The notes under the pieces: model-generated
The model's input: the letters and a program-made list of their open reading frames with translations, nothing else
The model's database searches: none
Told to the model about the DNA's origin: nothing
Part shown: positions 43,572 through 51,834 of the stretch, in pieces
Position numbering within the stretch: the first letter of the stretch is position 1
Layout of the letters: every line of letters begins with the position of its first letter
NCBI GenBank assembly: GCA_025698865.1
Contig: JAILWQ010000004.1
Location: 215,763 to 279,762 of the forward strand
Reading direction: 5' to 3'
Length of the DNA: 64,000 bases
DNA from: Erythrobacter sp.
GTDB taxonomy: Bacteria; Pseudomonadota; Alphaproteobacteria; Sphingomonadales; Sphingomonadaceae
Position numbers and translations under genes: made by a program

Positions 43572-44709
43572 GTTCTGCGCCCTCCTTTTCGAGCTCGGCT
43601 TTCAGCAGGAAGGCATTGGCGGTCGCGATACGCTGACCCGTTTCGAGGCCGGACAGGATCGTCACCATCCCGGCGGATCGGCTGCCCGTTTCCACCTCGC
43701 GCGCCTGAAACCCGCGGCGAGTCCGGACGAACACCACATCGCGGCCCTCAAGCACCTGCACGGCATCTTCAGGAACCGCGATAAGGGTCTGATCCACTTC
43801 TCCCGAAGGGCGGATGCGAGCCTGAAGGAACGAGCCAGGCTGAAGACCTGGAACAGCGCGCGAGATGCTGAGGACAGCTGTCGCGCTTCGGCTTTCAGGA
43901 TCGAGCGAAGGCGTGACAGAGCGTACGCGCGCGCCGATCTCGCGACCATCGCCAACAATCAGTGCTGCCTCATCGCCGGGCTGGATGCGCGAGGCATCTT
44001 CCGACGGTAGCGCGACTTCGACCTGGAGACCGTTCGGATTGACGACCTGATACAGTTCCTCGCCGGCATCGACGAAGGAGCCAAGTACGATTGGCGCAGC
44101 CGTCACGCGTCCGGATAGGGGACTGGTGACGGCGAGCGAGCGACCGTCACCGCTTACCCCGGCAGCGCTGACCGCGGCCTGGGCCCGGTTCAATTCGGAA
44201 CGGGCGACATCGAGATTGGCGCGCGCGGCTTCCAGATCCTGCCGTGCGGTAACATTCGCCTCGAAAAGGCGATGTTCACGATCAAATGCCGACGACAGTT
44301 CGGTCACGCGAGCACGAGCTGCACTGAGCTGCGAGGCGAGCGCAGCAGCATCGGCGCTTTCAATCCGTGCAACAGTCTCGCCCTGGCGGACATAATCACC
44401 AAGCGTCTTGCCCACAGTGCGTACCACACCCGATGCGCGCGCATCGATACGCGCACTTGCGGTCGGACTAGCGGCTACCGTGGCCGGAAATACCAGGTCG
44501 ACGGATGCACCATAACGTACTGTACCGATTACAATTTCGGCAGCCCGAATCTGTTCTTCGCCGATCAGAACGAGGCCCTCCGGCAATTCTGTTTCGGCTG
44601 CTTCTTCGACGCCACCGGTATCGACTTCACTGTCAGGCCAAAGCATCAGAAGCAAAGCTGTAGCGAAAATGACGATTCCGGCGATGATCGCCAGTTTCTT
44701 GCGGTTCAT
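43561..44709 (-). CDS. czcB: RND periplasmic adaptor CzcB
   Basis: 382 residues from the ATG at 44709, preceded by GAGGA eight bases away; an ATG at 44724 overlapping the czcC stop is the alternative. One N-terminal membrane anchor, then lipoyl and barrel parts (RIDARASGVVRTVGKTLG, coiled hairpin about 115-175, GSFVDAGEELYQVVNPN). It connects CzcA and CzcC. It has no CusF or metal-binding tail, unlike CusB here. Confidence 0.92.
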   Translation of the reverse strand: MNRKKLAIIAGIVIFATALLLMLWPDSEVDTGGVEEAAETELPEGLVLIGEEQIRAAEIVIGTVRYGASVDLVFPATVAASPTASARIDARASGVVRTVGKTLGDYVRQGETVARIESADAAALASQLSAARARVTELSSAFDREHRLFEANVTARQDLEAARANLDVARSELNRAQAAVSAAGVSGDGRSLAVTSPLSGRVTAAPIVLGSFVDAGEELYQVVNPNGLQVEVALPSEDASRIQPGDEAALIVGDGREIGARVRSVTPSLDPESRSATAVLSISRAVPGLQPGSFLQARIRPSGEVDQTLIAVPEDAVQVLEGRDVVFVRTRRGFQAREVETGSRSAGMVTILSGLETGQRIATANAFLLKAELEKEGAEHGH

Positions 44710-44720
44710 TTGAATATTCC

Positions 44721-45974
44721 TCATTGTGCGGCCAGCCGGATCAATTCAGCAGCAGCCTGCCCCCGGTCCTGCTGGGCAGCGATCAGGGCTTCACGAATTG
44801 CATCGCGCGCTTCGGCAGCGCTCAACACCTCGATCAACGGAAAGCGGCCGTTGCGGTAGCCGATGCGGACAAGCCGCAGCGCCTCTTCGGCCTGGGGCAG
44901 CGATGTCCGGGAAAGCGTTTCGACGCGCGCCTCGGCAGCGAGATACTGCGCCCGCGCCCGGGTTACCGATTGTTCAAAATCCGCCAGTGCCACGGCCTCG
45001 CGTGCATTTGCGGCGCGAAGCCTCGCTTCTGCAGCCGCGATATTGCCCTGATTGCGATTGCTGAACGGAAGCGGGATCGAGACGCCTACAAGGAATGCGT
45101 TGTCGTTGCTTTCTTCGAAACGGCGCACACCGGCCGAGATGACCGGATCGGGAACGCGCAAGCTGCGCTCACGATCAATATCTGCCGCAGCAGCCCTGCT
45201 TTCGGCGCGCGCCACCCGCAACTGGAGCCCTCTCGCCGCAGCCAGTGCAACTCCAGGTGGCCGGATGTCCGGAAAGTCCGCCGGGACTACAGGGGGCACG
45301 TCCTGAACGCCCCAGAGAGACGCGAGAGCAGTGCGCGCCGCGAGACTGGCCGCTTGAGACGCTTGCAATTCGGCGCGCGCCTCTGCCAGAGCCGCCTCTG
45401 CACGCAAGGCGCGCAAAGGTGGCTCACGGCCTACTTCGACCAGCAGTCCTGCAATGCGAGCGAGCTCTTCGTTCCGTTCGACCACATCGCGGGCCAGTTC
45501 CACGCGCGATGCAGCGGCCGCCGCTGCGACATATCGCTCGCGGACGAGGTAGCCGAGTTCGACATCGGACAGGTCGGCGCGAAGGTTTGCAAGCTGTGCT
45601 TGCGCCCGGGCAGCTTCGACCCGGGTCCCCCGCTTGTTGCCAAGTTCAAGGCGCTGCCCCACCGCAAGCGTGTATTCGGTAGCCCGCAGTCCGGAAAAAG
45701 CGCCGCTTCCGGCGATATTCTCGACCTCGAACGAAACTTCGGGGTTCGGTCGGAGACGCGCCTGTCCGACGAGCGAGCGAGCGGCATCCGCTTCGGCGCG
45801 CGGTCCCACCATACGCGGGTTCGCGGAGATTTCATCGACTTCGCCCGTGACACCTGAGCGGCTCAGCGCGTCTTCGAGCGTCAGAAGCTCACGCTCCTGC
45901 GCCGCCACGGTCGTGGCATGAGCGGCGAGGAACAGCCCTCCAAGGAGGACTCCTCGCCAATGAATGGCTAACAT
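44721..45974 (-). CDS. czcC: TolC-family outer-membrane protein CzcC
   Basis: 417 residues from the ATG at 45974 (frame is open further upstream). Signal peptide ends AATTVAAQE-like (HATTVAAQ). Long coiled-coil repeats rich in Ala/Glu/Arg (about 90-250 and 280-415) as in CzcC/OEP proteins. It forms the outer-membrane channel for CzcBA. ATGA-type overlap with the following adaptor reading. Confidence 0.9.
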   Translation of the reverse strand: MLAIHWRGVLLGGLFLAAHATTVAAQERELLTLEDALSRSGVTGEVDEISANPRMVGPRAEADAARSLVGQARLRPNPEVSFEVENIAGSGAFSGLRATEYTLAVGQRLELGNKRGTRVEAARAQAQLANLRADLSDVELGYLVRERYVAAAAAASRVELARDVVERNEELARIAGLLVEVGREPPLRALRAEAALAEARAELQASQAASLAARTALASLWGVQDVPPVVPADFPDIRPPGVALAAARGLQLRVARAESRAAAADIDRERSLRVPDPVISAGVRRFEESNDNAFLVGVSIPLPFSNRNQGNIAAAEARLRAANAREAVALADFEQSVTRARAQYLAAEARVETLSRTSLPQAEEALRLVRIGYRNGRFPLIEVLSAAEARDAIREALIAAQQDRGQAAAELIRLAAQ

Positions 45975-46037
45975 TTTCCGAAAATTCCTCTGCTGACAAT
46001 CCGAACTGCGCTGCGGCATGCAGCGCGGTGACGGTCG

Positions 46038-46412
46038 TCAGGCGCGAGGGGGGCGCTTCAGTCGGTCGGTAATGTCGGAAGCGAGCGCCTCGGAGGGAGG
46101 CGCATCGGGAACCACAACCAAATGAGGGACCGAATCCTTCTGCACGGTGCTGGCAAAGCTTGCCCCATGATGACAATGGCCGTGCCCACACATGCCGTGT
46201 TGCTCGGTCGGCGCATCCGAATCACCCGGAACTTCGTCGGTAGCTGCGGATGACGCGGACGCGCTGTCGAGCGAAGCCAGAACGGGCGTGCTTCCGGGCG
46301 CCACTTCGGCGCCGCAAGCAGCAGCATCCGCCGCGGTCACGAACACCATCGCGACCAGCATGAGCAGGACGACAAAAGGATGCAGGACAAGGCGACGATA
46401 GCTTGTGGTCAT
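46038..46412 (-). CDS. CzcI-like small secreted protein
   Basis: 124 residues, signal peptide about 1-30 (VTAADAAA), then a Ser/Asp-rich linker and a metal-like motif HGMCGHGHCHHG. Small His-rich periplasmic proteins precede czcCBA in several systems (CzcI). The position, 63 bases before czcC, and the His/Cys cluster support a metal-binding or regulatory role, but the sequence is too short for firm assignment. Confidence 0.65.
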   Translation of the reverse strand: MTTSYRRLVLHPFVVLLMLVAMVFVTAADAAACGAEVAPGSTPVLASLDSASASSAATDEVPGDSDAPTEQHGMCGHGHCHHGASFASTVQKDSVPHLVVVPDAPPSEALASDITDRLKRPPRA

Positions 46413-46486
46413 GGATTCCGACGGCTCCTAGCAAACCGGATCAAGATTGCAAGCTCCGTAATACAATGAAGTATAAGTCGTTTGTT

Positions 46487-46513
46487 ACAGTATAACAGTC
46501 CTCGAATACTGTT
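46487..46513 (-). promoter_or_regulatory. Dyad upstream of the czc operon
   Basis: ACAGTAT at 46487-46493 pairs with ATACTGT at 46506-46512, nested with AACAGT/ACTGTT. Two TTATAC direct repeats on the minus strand lie between it and the CzcI-like gene. It is a candidate operator and promoter for the operon that starts at 46412. Confidence 0.4.
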
Positions 46514-46536
46514 TCGGCCTTGCAAGAACGGGACGA

Positions 46537-47490
46537 TCAGGCCGCGCGAAGCTCGGGATGCGGATGCTCGCAGCGATGCACCTCGATCGTAACGTGCACA
46601 TATTCTGGATGCTCTGAAAGTCGACTGGCATAATGGTCGGGCGCGAGCGGATCACCGGCGATGAGCGAGGCGATGACTGCATACTTGCCGGGACCGATCC
46701 GCCAGATGTGCAGATCGCCGATCGCGGCGTCCCGGTCCTCGAGCGCCTCCCGCACCTCTATGTACCGATCAGAGGCCGCTTCGGCGTCGACAAGCACTGC
46801 AGCGGTATCGCGCAGCAGTGACCATGACCAGCTCCCGATCACGAATGCACCCACCAGCCCCATTGCCGCGTCCATCCAAGCCCAGCCGAGATACATGCCG
46901 GCGAGAAGGGCCACGATAGCCAGGACCGAAGTCAGGGCATCGGCAAGCACGTGGAAATAGGCGGAGCGCAGATTGTTATCGGCATGCGCATGGTGGTGGT
47001 GATGATGATGGTCGTGATCATGCCCATGGTGATGATCGGCACCAAGCAGCCAGGCACTCGCGAGGTTCACCACAAGGCCGAGCACGGCGATCCAGATCGC
47101 CTCGGTATAGGCAATCGTGAGCGGGCTGACGAACCTTTGAGCCGATTCAACCGCGATCCCGATTGCGAAGATGGCGAGGACAAGCGCGCTCGCGAAGCCG
47201 GCGAGGTCGCCCACCTTGCCGGTACCGAATGTGAAACGCGGGTTGTTCGCATGGCGCCTGGCAAACCAGTAGGCGAAGGCCGCGACGCCCAAGGCACCTG
47301 CATGGGTCGCCATGTGGATACCATCGGCTAGAAGCGCCATCGATCCGGTCCACAGGCCAGCGACGATCTCGACCACCATCATCGCGGCGGTCAAGGCAAC
47401 GACATAACGCGTGCTCCGGTCATGGGCGTCGTGCGAGGCGCTCAGGAAGTTGTGATCATGGGCGAGCGGATTGGAGTCGGCGTGGTGCAT
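46537..47490 (-). CDS. dmeF: DmeF-like CDF exporter
   Basis: 317 residues starting MHHADSNPLAHDHNFL, as in DmeF proteins; the frame extends upstream without coding character. Helix 2 has DGIHMATHAGAL (HxxxH), helix 5 has HVLADALTSV (HxxxD), and a long His-rich loop (HHHGHDHDHHHHHHHAHAD) separates helices 4 and 5. DmeF exports Co(II), Ni(II) and other divalent ions from the cytoplasm. No frmR/rcnR-type repressor is visible beside it. Confidence 0.9.
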   Translation of the reverse strand: MHHADSNPLAHDHNFLSASHDAHDRSTRYVVALTAAMMVVEIVAGLWTGSMALLADGIHMATHAGALGVAAFAYWFARRHANNPRFTFGTGKVGDLAGFASALVLAIFAIGIAVESAQRFVSPLTIAYTEAIWIAVLGLVVNLASAWLLGADHHHGHDHDHHHHHHHAHADNNLRSAYFHVLADALTSVLAIVALLAGMYLGWAWMDAAMGLVGAFVIGSWSWSLLRDTAAVLVDAEAASDRYIEVREALEDRDAAIGDLHIWRIGPGKYAVIASLIAGDPLAPDHYASRLSEHPEYVHVTIEVHRCEHPHPELRAA

Positions 47491-47569
47491 GCGGGGCTGA
47501 TAACCCGAGATGCCTTCCCAAGAAATCCCCTCTCCAACCGAAAAGGCAATCGATGACAATTGTCTGAGA

Positions 47570-47612
47570 TGGTCGCCGCAGCCAACCGATGGTAGAAATG
47601 CTGCGGCGACCA
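47570..47612. repeat. Perfect 12-bp inverted repeat
   Basis: TGGTCGCCGCAG (47570-47581) and CTGCGGCGACCA (47601-47612) with a 19-base loop, just after the DUF2493 gene stop. It could be its terminator or the boundary of the mobile backbone. Confidence 0.45.
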
Positions 47613-47620
47613 ACAGACTG

Positions 47621-48559
47621 TTATCCCTTAGTCTTGGATCGGGACGTGACGGTCCTGCGATCGACGACGGTGATCCGGCGCGCCTTGGCATCAATGACGA
47701 GCCGTTCGGTTACGCCATTGCCCGGAAAGGCGACAACGTAGCGCGGATTCAGCGAAAGCATCTGCTCGTTGCGCTTGAACCCGGCGCGGGCACCAAGACG
47801 ACGATCGAGCGAAAAGGTCAGCTGCTGGACTTCGCGGCGTTCAGCCCAGCTCGCTGCCAGGCGATCGGCACCCTTGCCGTCGCCGCCATGGACCAGGAAG
47901 AGATCGGGAACCGCATCGCGAACCTTGTCGAGCGTAGCCCAGATAGTGTCGGCATAACGCTTCGCATCCTCGGTGCTCCCAAAGGTCTGGCGACCACCGG
48001 CAAAGACGATTGGAGTTCCTTCCGGAATCAAAGCGTGACGCCGGTTCTCGGCGCGTGCGCGGAGGAAATCGCGGGCATCGATCACGGCCGATGTGAGGTG
48101 GCGTGAATGGCTCGTGCGCGAGCCGGAGACGGGCTTCCACGAGGAACCGGTCTCGTCGCGGTAAAGTGCTGCGGCAGCCTCGCGCATCTGCTCGAAGGCC
48201 AGCATGCTGGCTTCGGCGGCCTGCGCGCGCTCTACCTGCTCTTCCAGATTGCTCGAATGCACTTCGGATCCATCGGCCGATGCGAGGAGGACGCGGATCT
48301 CGTCGCTGGCCCGGTCGAGCTGAGCGGACTTCCGGCTGGCTGCGCGGTGGAAGAGATTGACCACGCCCCAGGCAATATCCTCGGCATCGGCCTCGAGAGC
48401 CGTGTCGGAAAACATGGCGAAGAGGTCGGACCATACGGCGCCAAGCGTCTGCTTGATCGCGTCCTCGCAGGGAAAGTCGGTTTCGTTGAAGGGAGCTGGC
48501 CTGATGCTGAGGCCTGAAAGGTCAAGGCCGCTCAACTGGTCGATGAAGCTGTCGTACAT
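47621..48559 (-). CDS. DUF2493 domain protein
   Basis: 312 residues from the ATG with GGAGA upstream. The C-terminal third is DUF2493, a SLOG-related nucleotide-binding fold (TPIVFAGGRQTFGS, LVHGGDGKGADRLAASWA). The N-terminal two thirds are helical. Such proteins are common on sphingomonad plasmids and integrative elements near ardC and parB; function is unknown. It marks the return from metal cargo to element backbone. Confidence 0.85.
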   Translation of the reverse strand: MYDSFIDQLSGLDLSGLSIRPAPFNETDFPCEDAIKQTLGAVWSDLFAMFSDTALEADAEDIAWGVVNLFHRAASRKSAQLDRASDEIRVLLASADGSEVHSSNLEEQVERAQAAEASMLAFEQMREAAAALYRDETGSSWKPVSGSRTSHSRHLTSAVIDARDFLRARAENRRHALIPEGTPIVFAGGRQTFGSTEDAKRYADTIWATLDKVRDAVPDLFLVHGGDGKGADRLAASWAERREVQQLTFSLDRRLGARAGFKRNEQMLSLNPRYVVAFPGNGVTERLVIDAKARRITVVDRRTVTSRSKTKG

Positions 48560-48670
48560 GGGGTGTCTCCTGATCGTGCGGACAAGGAGAGGAGGCACCA
48601 TTGCCTCGGCCCTGTCCGCCGGAGCCCGATCAGGGCCGGGACAAGGGGCGAGACGCACCGCGTAGCGGGA

Positions 48671-48722
48671 AACCTGCGGCCCTAGGCTGGCGCGGGCAAC
48701 ACGGGCCGACGGGCCGCAGGTT
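48671..48722. repeat. 12-bp inverted repeat in GC-rich leader
   Basis: AACCTGCGGCCC (48671-48682) and GGGCCGCAGGTT (48711-48722) in the non-coding region upstream of the DUF2493 gene. A second pair (CGGCCCTG/CAGGGCCG, about 48607-48644) lies nearer the gene. The region holds no coding frame I would call. Confidence 0.45.
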
Positions 48723-48778
48723 GCGGCGCGCCCCGACCGGCCCAAGGGCCTCTCCCGGCGGGCAGGGGTGAGGCAGGA

Positions 48779-49219
48779 TCAGGACCCGGTGGCGCAGGAG
48801 GATCGGGAGCGCTCGAAGATCGCTTCGCCATTTGAGAACCGCCCGACCAGGCGCAACTCACCAAACAGTTCGATGAACCTACCCGAGACCTGGCCAAGCC
48901 AGTGCCGTGCTCTCGCCGTTCGTGGGTTGTAGAAATCGGCCTCCCAGTACCGGGCATCGTCGCGCTCGGCGAGCCAGATCGCGGCGAGCCCACAATAGGT
49001 TGATATGCCGCAATCAGCGAAGGCGTTGCGCAGGAGGATACGGTCCTCGCGGCCGCGCCATCCCTCGAAGCGCTCGAAGGAAGGAAAGGCCGCCTTCGTG
49101 GTGTCGATGATCTCGTCGACTAGGCATTCGTAGGCCCAGTCGACATCATCGTCTTCGCCGTCATCGAGCAGGCGAAAGGCCACCACGGAGCCGGTTGGAT
49201 AGCTAACAGAACGTCCCAT
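48779..49219 (-). CDS. Conserved-looking hypothetical protein
   Basis: 146 residues, cytoplasmic, acidic N-terminus (LLDDGEDDDVDWAYECLVDEI) and an aromatic centre (WLAERDDARYWEADFYNP). No family is recognised. It lies 11 bases after the ardC fragment in the same direction, as expected for an accessory gene of the backbone. Confidence 0.68.
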   Translation of the reverse strand: MGRSVSYPTGSVVAFRLLDDGEDDDVDWAYECLVDEIIDTTKAAFPSFERFEGWRGREDRILLRNAFADCGISTYCGLAAIWLAERDDARYWEADFYNPRTARARHWLGQVSGRFIELFGELRLVGRFSNGEAIFERSRSSCATGS

Positions 49220-49230
49220 CTTACTGCTCC

Positions 49231-49764
49231 TCAGGCTGCATCAGCGAGATCGACGTCGGCCTCGCTTTCACAGGCTTGGTGACCACCCAGGTCGAGAAGC
49301 AGGCTGGCCGCTTCTTCGGCCTTGGCCGCAGCGGTGAGGATCGCGCGCTCGTCTGATTTGAGGATCTTGAGCCAGGAGGCGATGTAGCTGGCGTGATGGT
49401 CGAGGTGGGTGACCGGGAGCCCCAGTTCGGCCCCAAGAATGGCCGAGGACAGCTCGGCGATCAGTTCCTCGGCAGCATAGGCATCGCTGCCGAAACGGTT
49501 CTTGAGATCGCGGTCGAGCCGCGAAGAATGACCCGTCCAGTGCGAGAGCTCGTGCGCGAGCGTCGCGTAGTAGTGGTCGTAGGCATCGAAGAGTTCGGCT
49601 GGCGGCATGGTTACCCGGTCCCGCAGCGGCTCGTAATAGGCCTGCGCACCATGATGCCGCAGGTCTGCGCCGATATGGGCAAAGAAGGCATCGAGCCGGT
49701 CTTCGCGTCCTTCGGGCTTAAGCGCGGCAACCAGCGGCTTGGGATGGTAGAAACCCGCCGCCAC
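49231..49764 (-). pseudogene. 5'-truncated ArdC-type antirestriction protein
   Basis: Only the C-terminal metallopeptidase part remains (177 codons from a GTG; ArdC proteins are usually around 300). The zinc motif HELSHWTGH is at 71-79, followed by FGSDAYAAEELIAELSSAIL and ASYIASWLKILKSDERAI. The N-terminal DNA-binding part is missing: in this frame a stop lies near 49812, inside a lipoprotein gene read in another frame. A complete copy would protect incoming DNA during conjugation. It may still be translated as a short protein. Confidence 0.8.
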
Positions 49765-50149
49765 CGCGAACCATCTCGCCTTCTCGAATGCGCAGACCAG
49801 AGGTGTAGTTGTTCACCAGCCAGTCGCTCTCGTCGAGGGTCGCGACCTGCACGTCCTCGTCCGCCCAGAGGATGAGCGCGCGCTGACCCGCCGACTGTTC
49901 CAGATAAAGGCATGACCCGGCACGGGTGATCCGCCCGGAAACAAGCGCCTCCATGCGAATGGTACCGCGATCCTTCAAAATCACTGGGAGCGGAGGTGCT
50001 ACCGATCCAGGCTGTTCCCCGATGTCGGGTTCATCCACCGGAGCGCATGCGAGGGATGCCACCGCAAGCAGCGCACATGCGACGAGGGCACTGCATCTTT
50101 GACGCGGGTGTCTTGACGTGTGTTTTGCCAAAGTGGGTCGCAGTCTCAT
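49718..50149 (-). CDS. Lipoprotein, probably truncated at its 3' end
   Basis: 143 residues. The lipobox is SLAC (VASLACAPVD, Cys35). The mature part is beta-rich (RMEALVSGRITRAGSCLYL, LILWADEDVQVATLDES). The last residues (FLPSQAAGCRA) are read through the ardC fragment in another frame, so the natural C-terminus is probably lost at the junction. Family unknown. It follows the lipoprotein at 50168 by 18 bases. Confidence 0.6.
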   Translation of the reverse strand: MRLRPTLAKHTSRHPRQRCSALVACALLAVASLACAPVDEPDIGEQPGSVAPPLPVILKDRGTIRMEALVSGRITRAGSCLYLEQSAGQRALILWADEDVQVATLDESDWLVNNYTSGLRIREGEMVRGGGGFLPSQAAGCRA

Positions 50150-50167
50150 CTTGCAAGAACCTCTCGG

Positions 50168-51001
50168 TTAAAATCCCCAAAATCGATTGCAATCGATCGG
50201 ATCGAGCGCGGGATCGCGCAAGCGGCGGTCGGCTTCGCGCTGCGCTTGCTGGACCGCGCATGTGTTGGCGCGCTCCACGATCTGTTTTTCGGTCGCACCG
50301 CTACGTTCGCCGTGACGACGCAGGGCAGGATTGAACCTCTCCGGAACAGCAAAGGGATTGCTGACGGTCGTGACACTCACGACTTTGTGGTTCCCGCAGG
50401 TTTGCACGAGTTCCGGTGACGGATCGGACGGTTCGCTGTACCAGCCTGTTTCGGCGGTGAGCCCCACGCGCACCATGCCCATCGTGTTGGTTTCGAAGCG
50501 CGATCCGAAGGCAAGGTATCCTTCCTCGTCCACGACAAGCGCGGTGGAGTACGGAAAGAAAACCAGCGGATCATCATCGCCTTCCCGGTCTAGGAAGAAG
50601 CATCCGTCGCGTAGAACGACTGTGTGCTGGCTACCGAGATCGAGCACATCGCCGGCGGGTTCGGCAGCCTGCGGGAATGCGCGGATATAATAGAACAGTT
50701 CGGGCGGAATGGCGGGTCGTGAAAGCAAAGGTTTACTGTTGACCGGATCGGACGGCCATTTCCCGTCGAGATCCGAAAACGGCGGCGGCATGGGCGCTTC
50801 GAGGATCGTGAGGCGGCCACTTTGCTCCTGCGTGGCACCCGTCGGGATCGGCGCAGGCTCGACGCAGGCCGCCTCAGCATTGCCGGATTGCGTGACGATC
50901 CGTCCCTGATCGTCAAAGGTGCAAAGCGGTTGCTCCGGCTCGGATGGCGAACATGCCGCGATCAGCGCGGAGATAGGCAGTGACAAGGCGACCCGCATCA
51001 T
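50168..51001 (-). CDS. Hypothetical lipoprotein, operon gene F
   Basis: 277 residues. Lipobox LIAAC (Cys17). Mature part has an even number of cysteines (PLCTFDD, AACVEPA, RDGCFFLD, VQTCGNH, ANTCAVQ, PIDCNRFWGF). No known domain. The ATG overlaps the previous stop (ATGA), and its sister genes all encode exported proteins, so they may form one envelope complex. Confidence 0.72.
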   Translation of the reverse strand: MMRVALSLPISALIAACSPSEPEQPLCTFDDQGRIVTQSGNAEAACVEPAPIPTGATQEQSGRLTILEAPMPPPFSDLDGKWPSDPVNSKPLLSRPAIPPELFYYIRAFPQAAEPAGDVLDLGSQHTVVLRDGCFFLDREGDDDPLVFFPYSTALVVDEEGYLAFGSRFETNTMGMVRVGLTAETGWYSEPSDPSPELVQTCGNHKVVSVTTVSNPFAVPERFNPALRRHGERSGATEKQIVERANTCAVQQAQREADRRLRDPALDPIDCNRFWGF

Positions 51002-51834
51002 CGCGCCCTGTCTCCCGTCAGAACATGATCCTCGCCTGCAATAATCAGTTCGCCATTGGGCCCGATGAGATAGTGGGGATCATCGCGCATCAGCTCGTCA
51101 AAGGCAGTGTCCAGCGCGGCGTGATCTTCGCGGCAGTTCTGCTCCGTGGCGGAAATCTCATCGTCCACCGACAAGCGATTACCGTCGGCCCGGTAGGTTC
51201 CGAACAAGGTCGCGCAGGAGGCCAGTCCCTGCCACGTGTCCGCATAGAATCTCAGATGCCGGTCTCCTGGGCTGGAACTTGCCGTCTCGCCATCGAGTGC
51301 GCGGATGGTCCATTCCGTGTTGGCAAGGTCTTGGGAAACCGGATCGGAAACCGGGATGCGCATCGGATCGGGCGAGCGATTCAACGGCTGCGCGCCGTCT
51401 TCGCGGGTCAGTTCGATCTCGTGATCTCGGGCACTCAAGCGCAATCTGTCACCGGAAAGCCGGACCTGCGGATAAGTTCGGAACAGTTCGGCAATCGTAT
51501 TTTCCCATTTACCCAGCGGCTCTATACAAGCCATCGCATCGCCGCCCCAACTGTGCACTGCGATGCGTCCTTGTGCGTAGAGCGTGGTTCCGCCAAAGCT
51601 GTTGCAGCCCACCGATCCGCCTGCTGCATATGCGGAGAAAGCAAGGTAGGGTTCGCTGCCCGAAACCGGCAGGGTTTCGCCATCGATGCTGGTGATGCGC
51701 CACCTGCCGGTGATATCCTCCAGCGCAGGGACTGTCTCCCTGTCAGCTTCTGCAGCGGCATTGCCGGTCTGTTGGTCAGCCTGCGAGTTGCAGGCGGCGA
51801 GCCCCATCAGCAGCAGACAGGCCAGCGTTCTCAT
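50998..51834 (-). CDS. META/HslJ-like lipoprotein, operon gene E
   Basis: 278 residues from the ATG at 51834 overlapping the preceding stop. Lipobox GLAAC (Cys15). Two META/HslJ-like units: DITGRWRITSIDGETLPVSG with GGSVGCNSFGG, and LANTEWTIRALDGE with WQGLASCATLFGTY. In E. coli, HslJ is linked to heat and novobiocin tolerance. Function here is open. Confidence 0.78.
   Translation of the reverse strand: MRTLACLLLMGLAACNSQADQQTGNAAAEADRETVPALEDITGRWRITSIDGETLPVSGSEPYLAFSAYAAGGSVGCNSFGGTTLYAQGRIAVHSWGGDAMACIEPLGKWENTIAELFRTYPQVRLSGDRLRLSARDHEIELTREDGAQPLNRSPDPMRIPVSDPVSQDLANTEWTIRALDGETASSSPGDRHLRFYADTWQGLASCATLFGTYRADGNRLSVDDEISATEQNCREDHAALDTAFDELMRDDPHYLIGPNGELIIAGEDHVLTGDRAR

Noticed and set aside
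46980..47040. His-codon repeats in dmeF as a possible CRISPR-like or tandem repeat
   Set aside because: They are (CAC/CAT) codons of the His-rich loop of the exporter.
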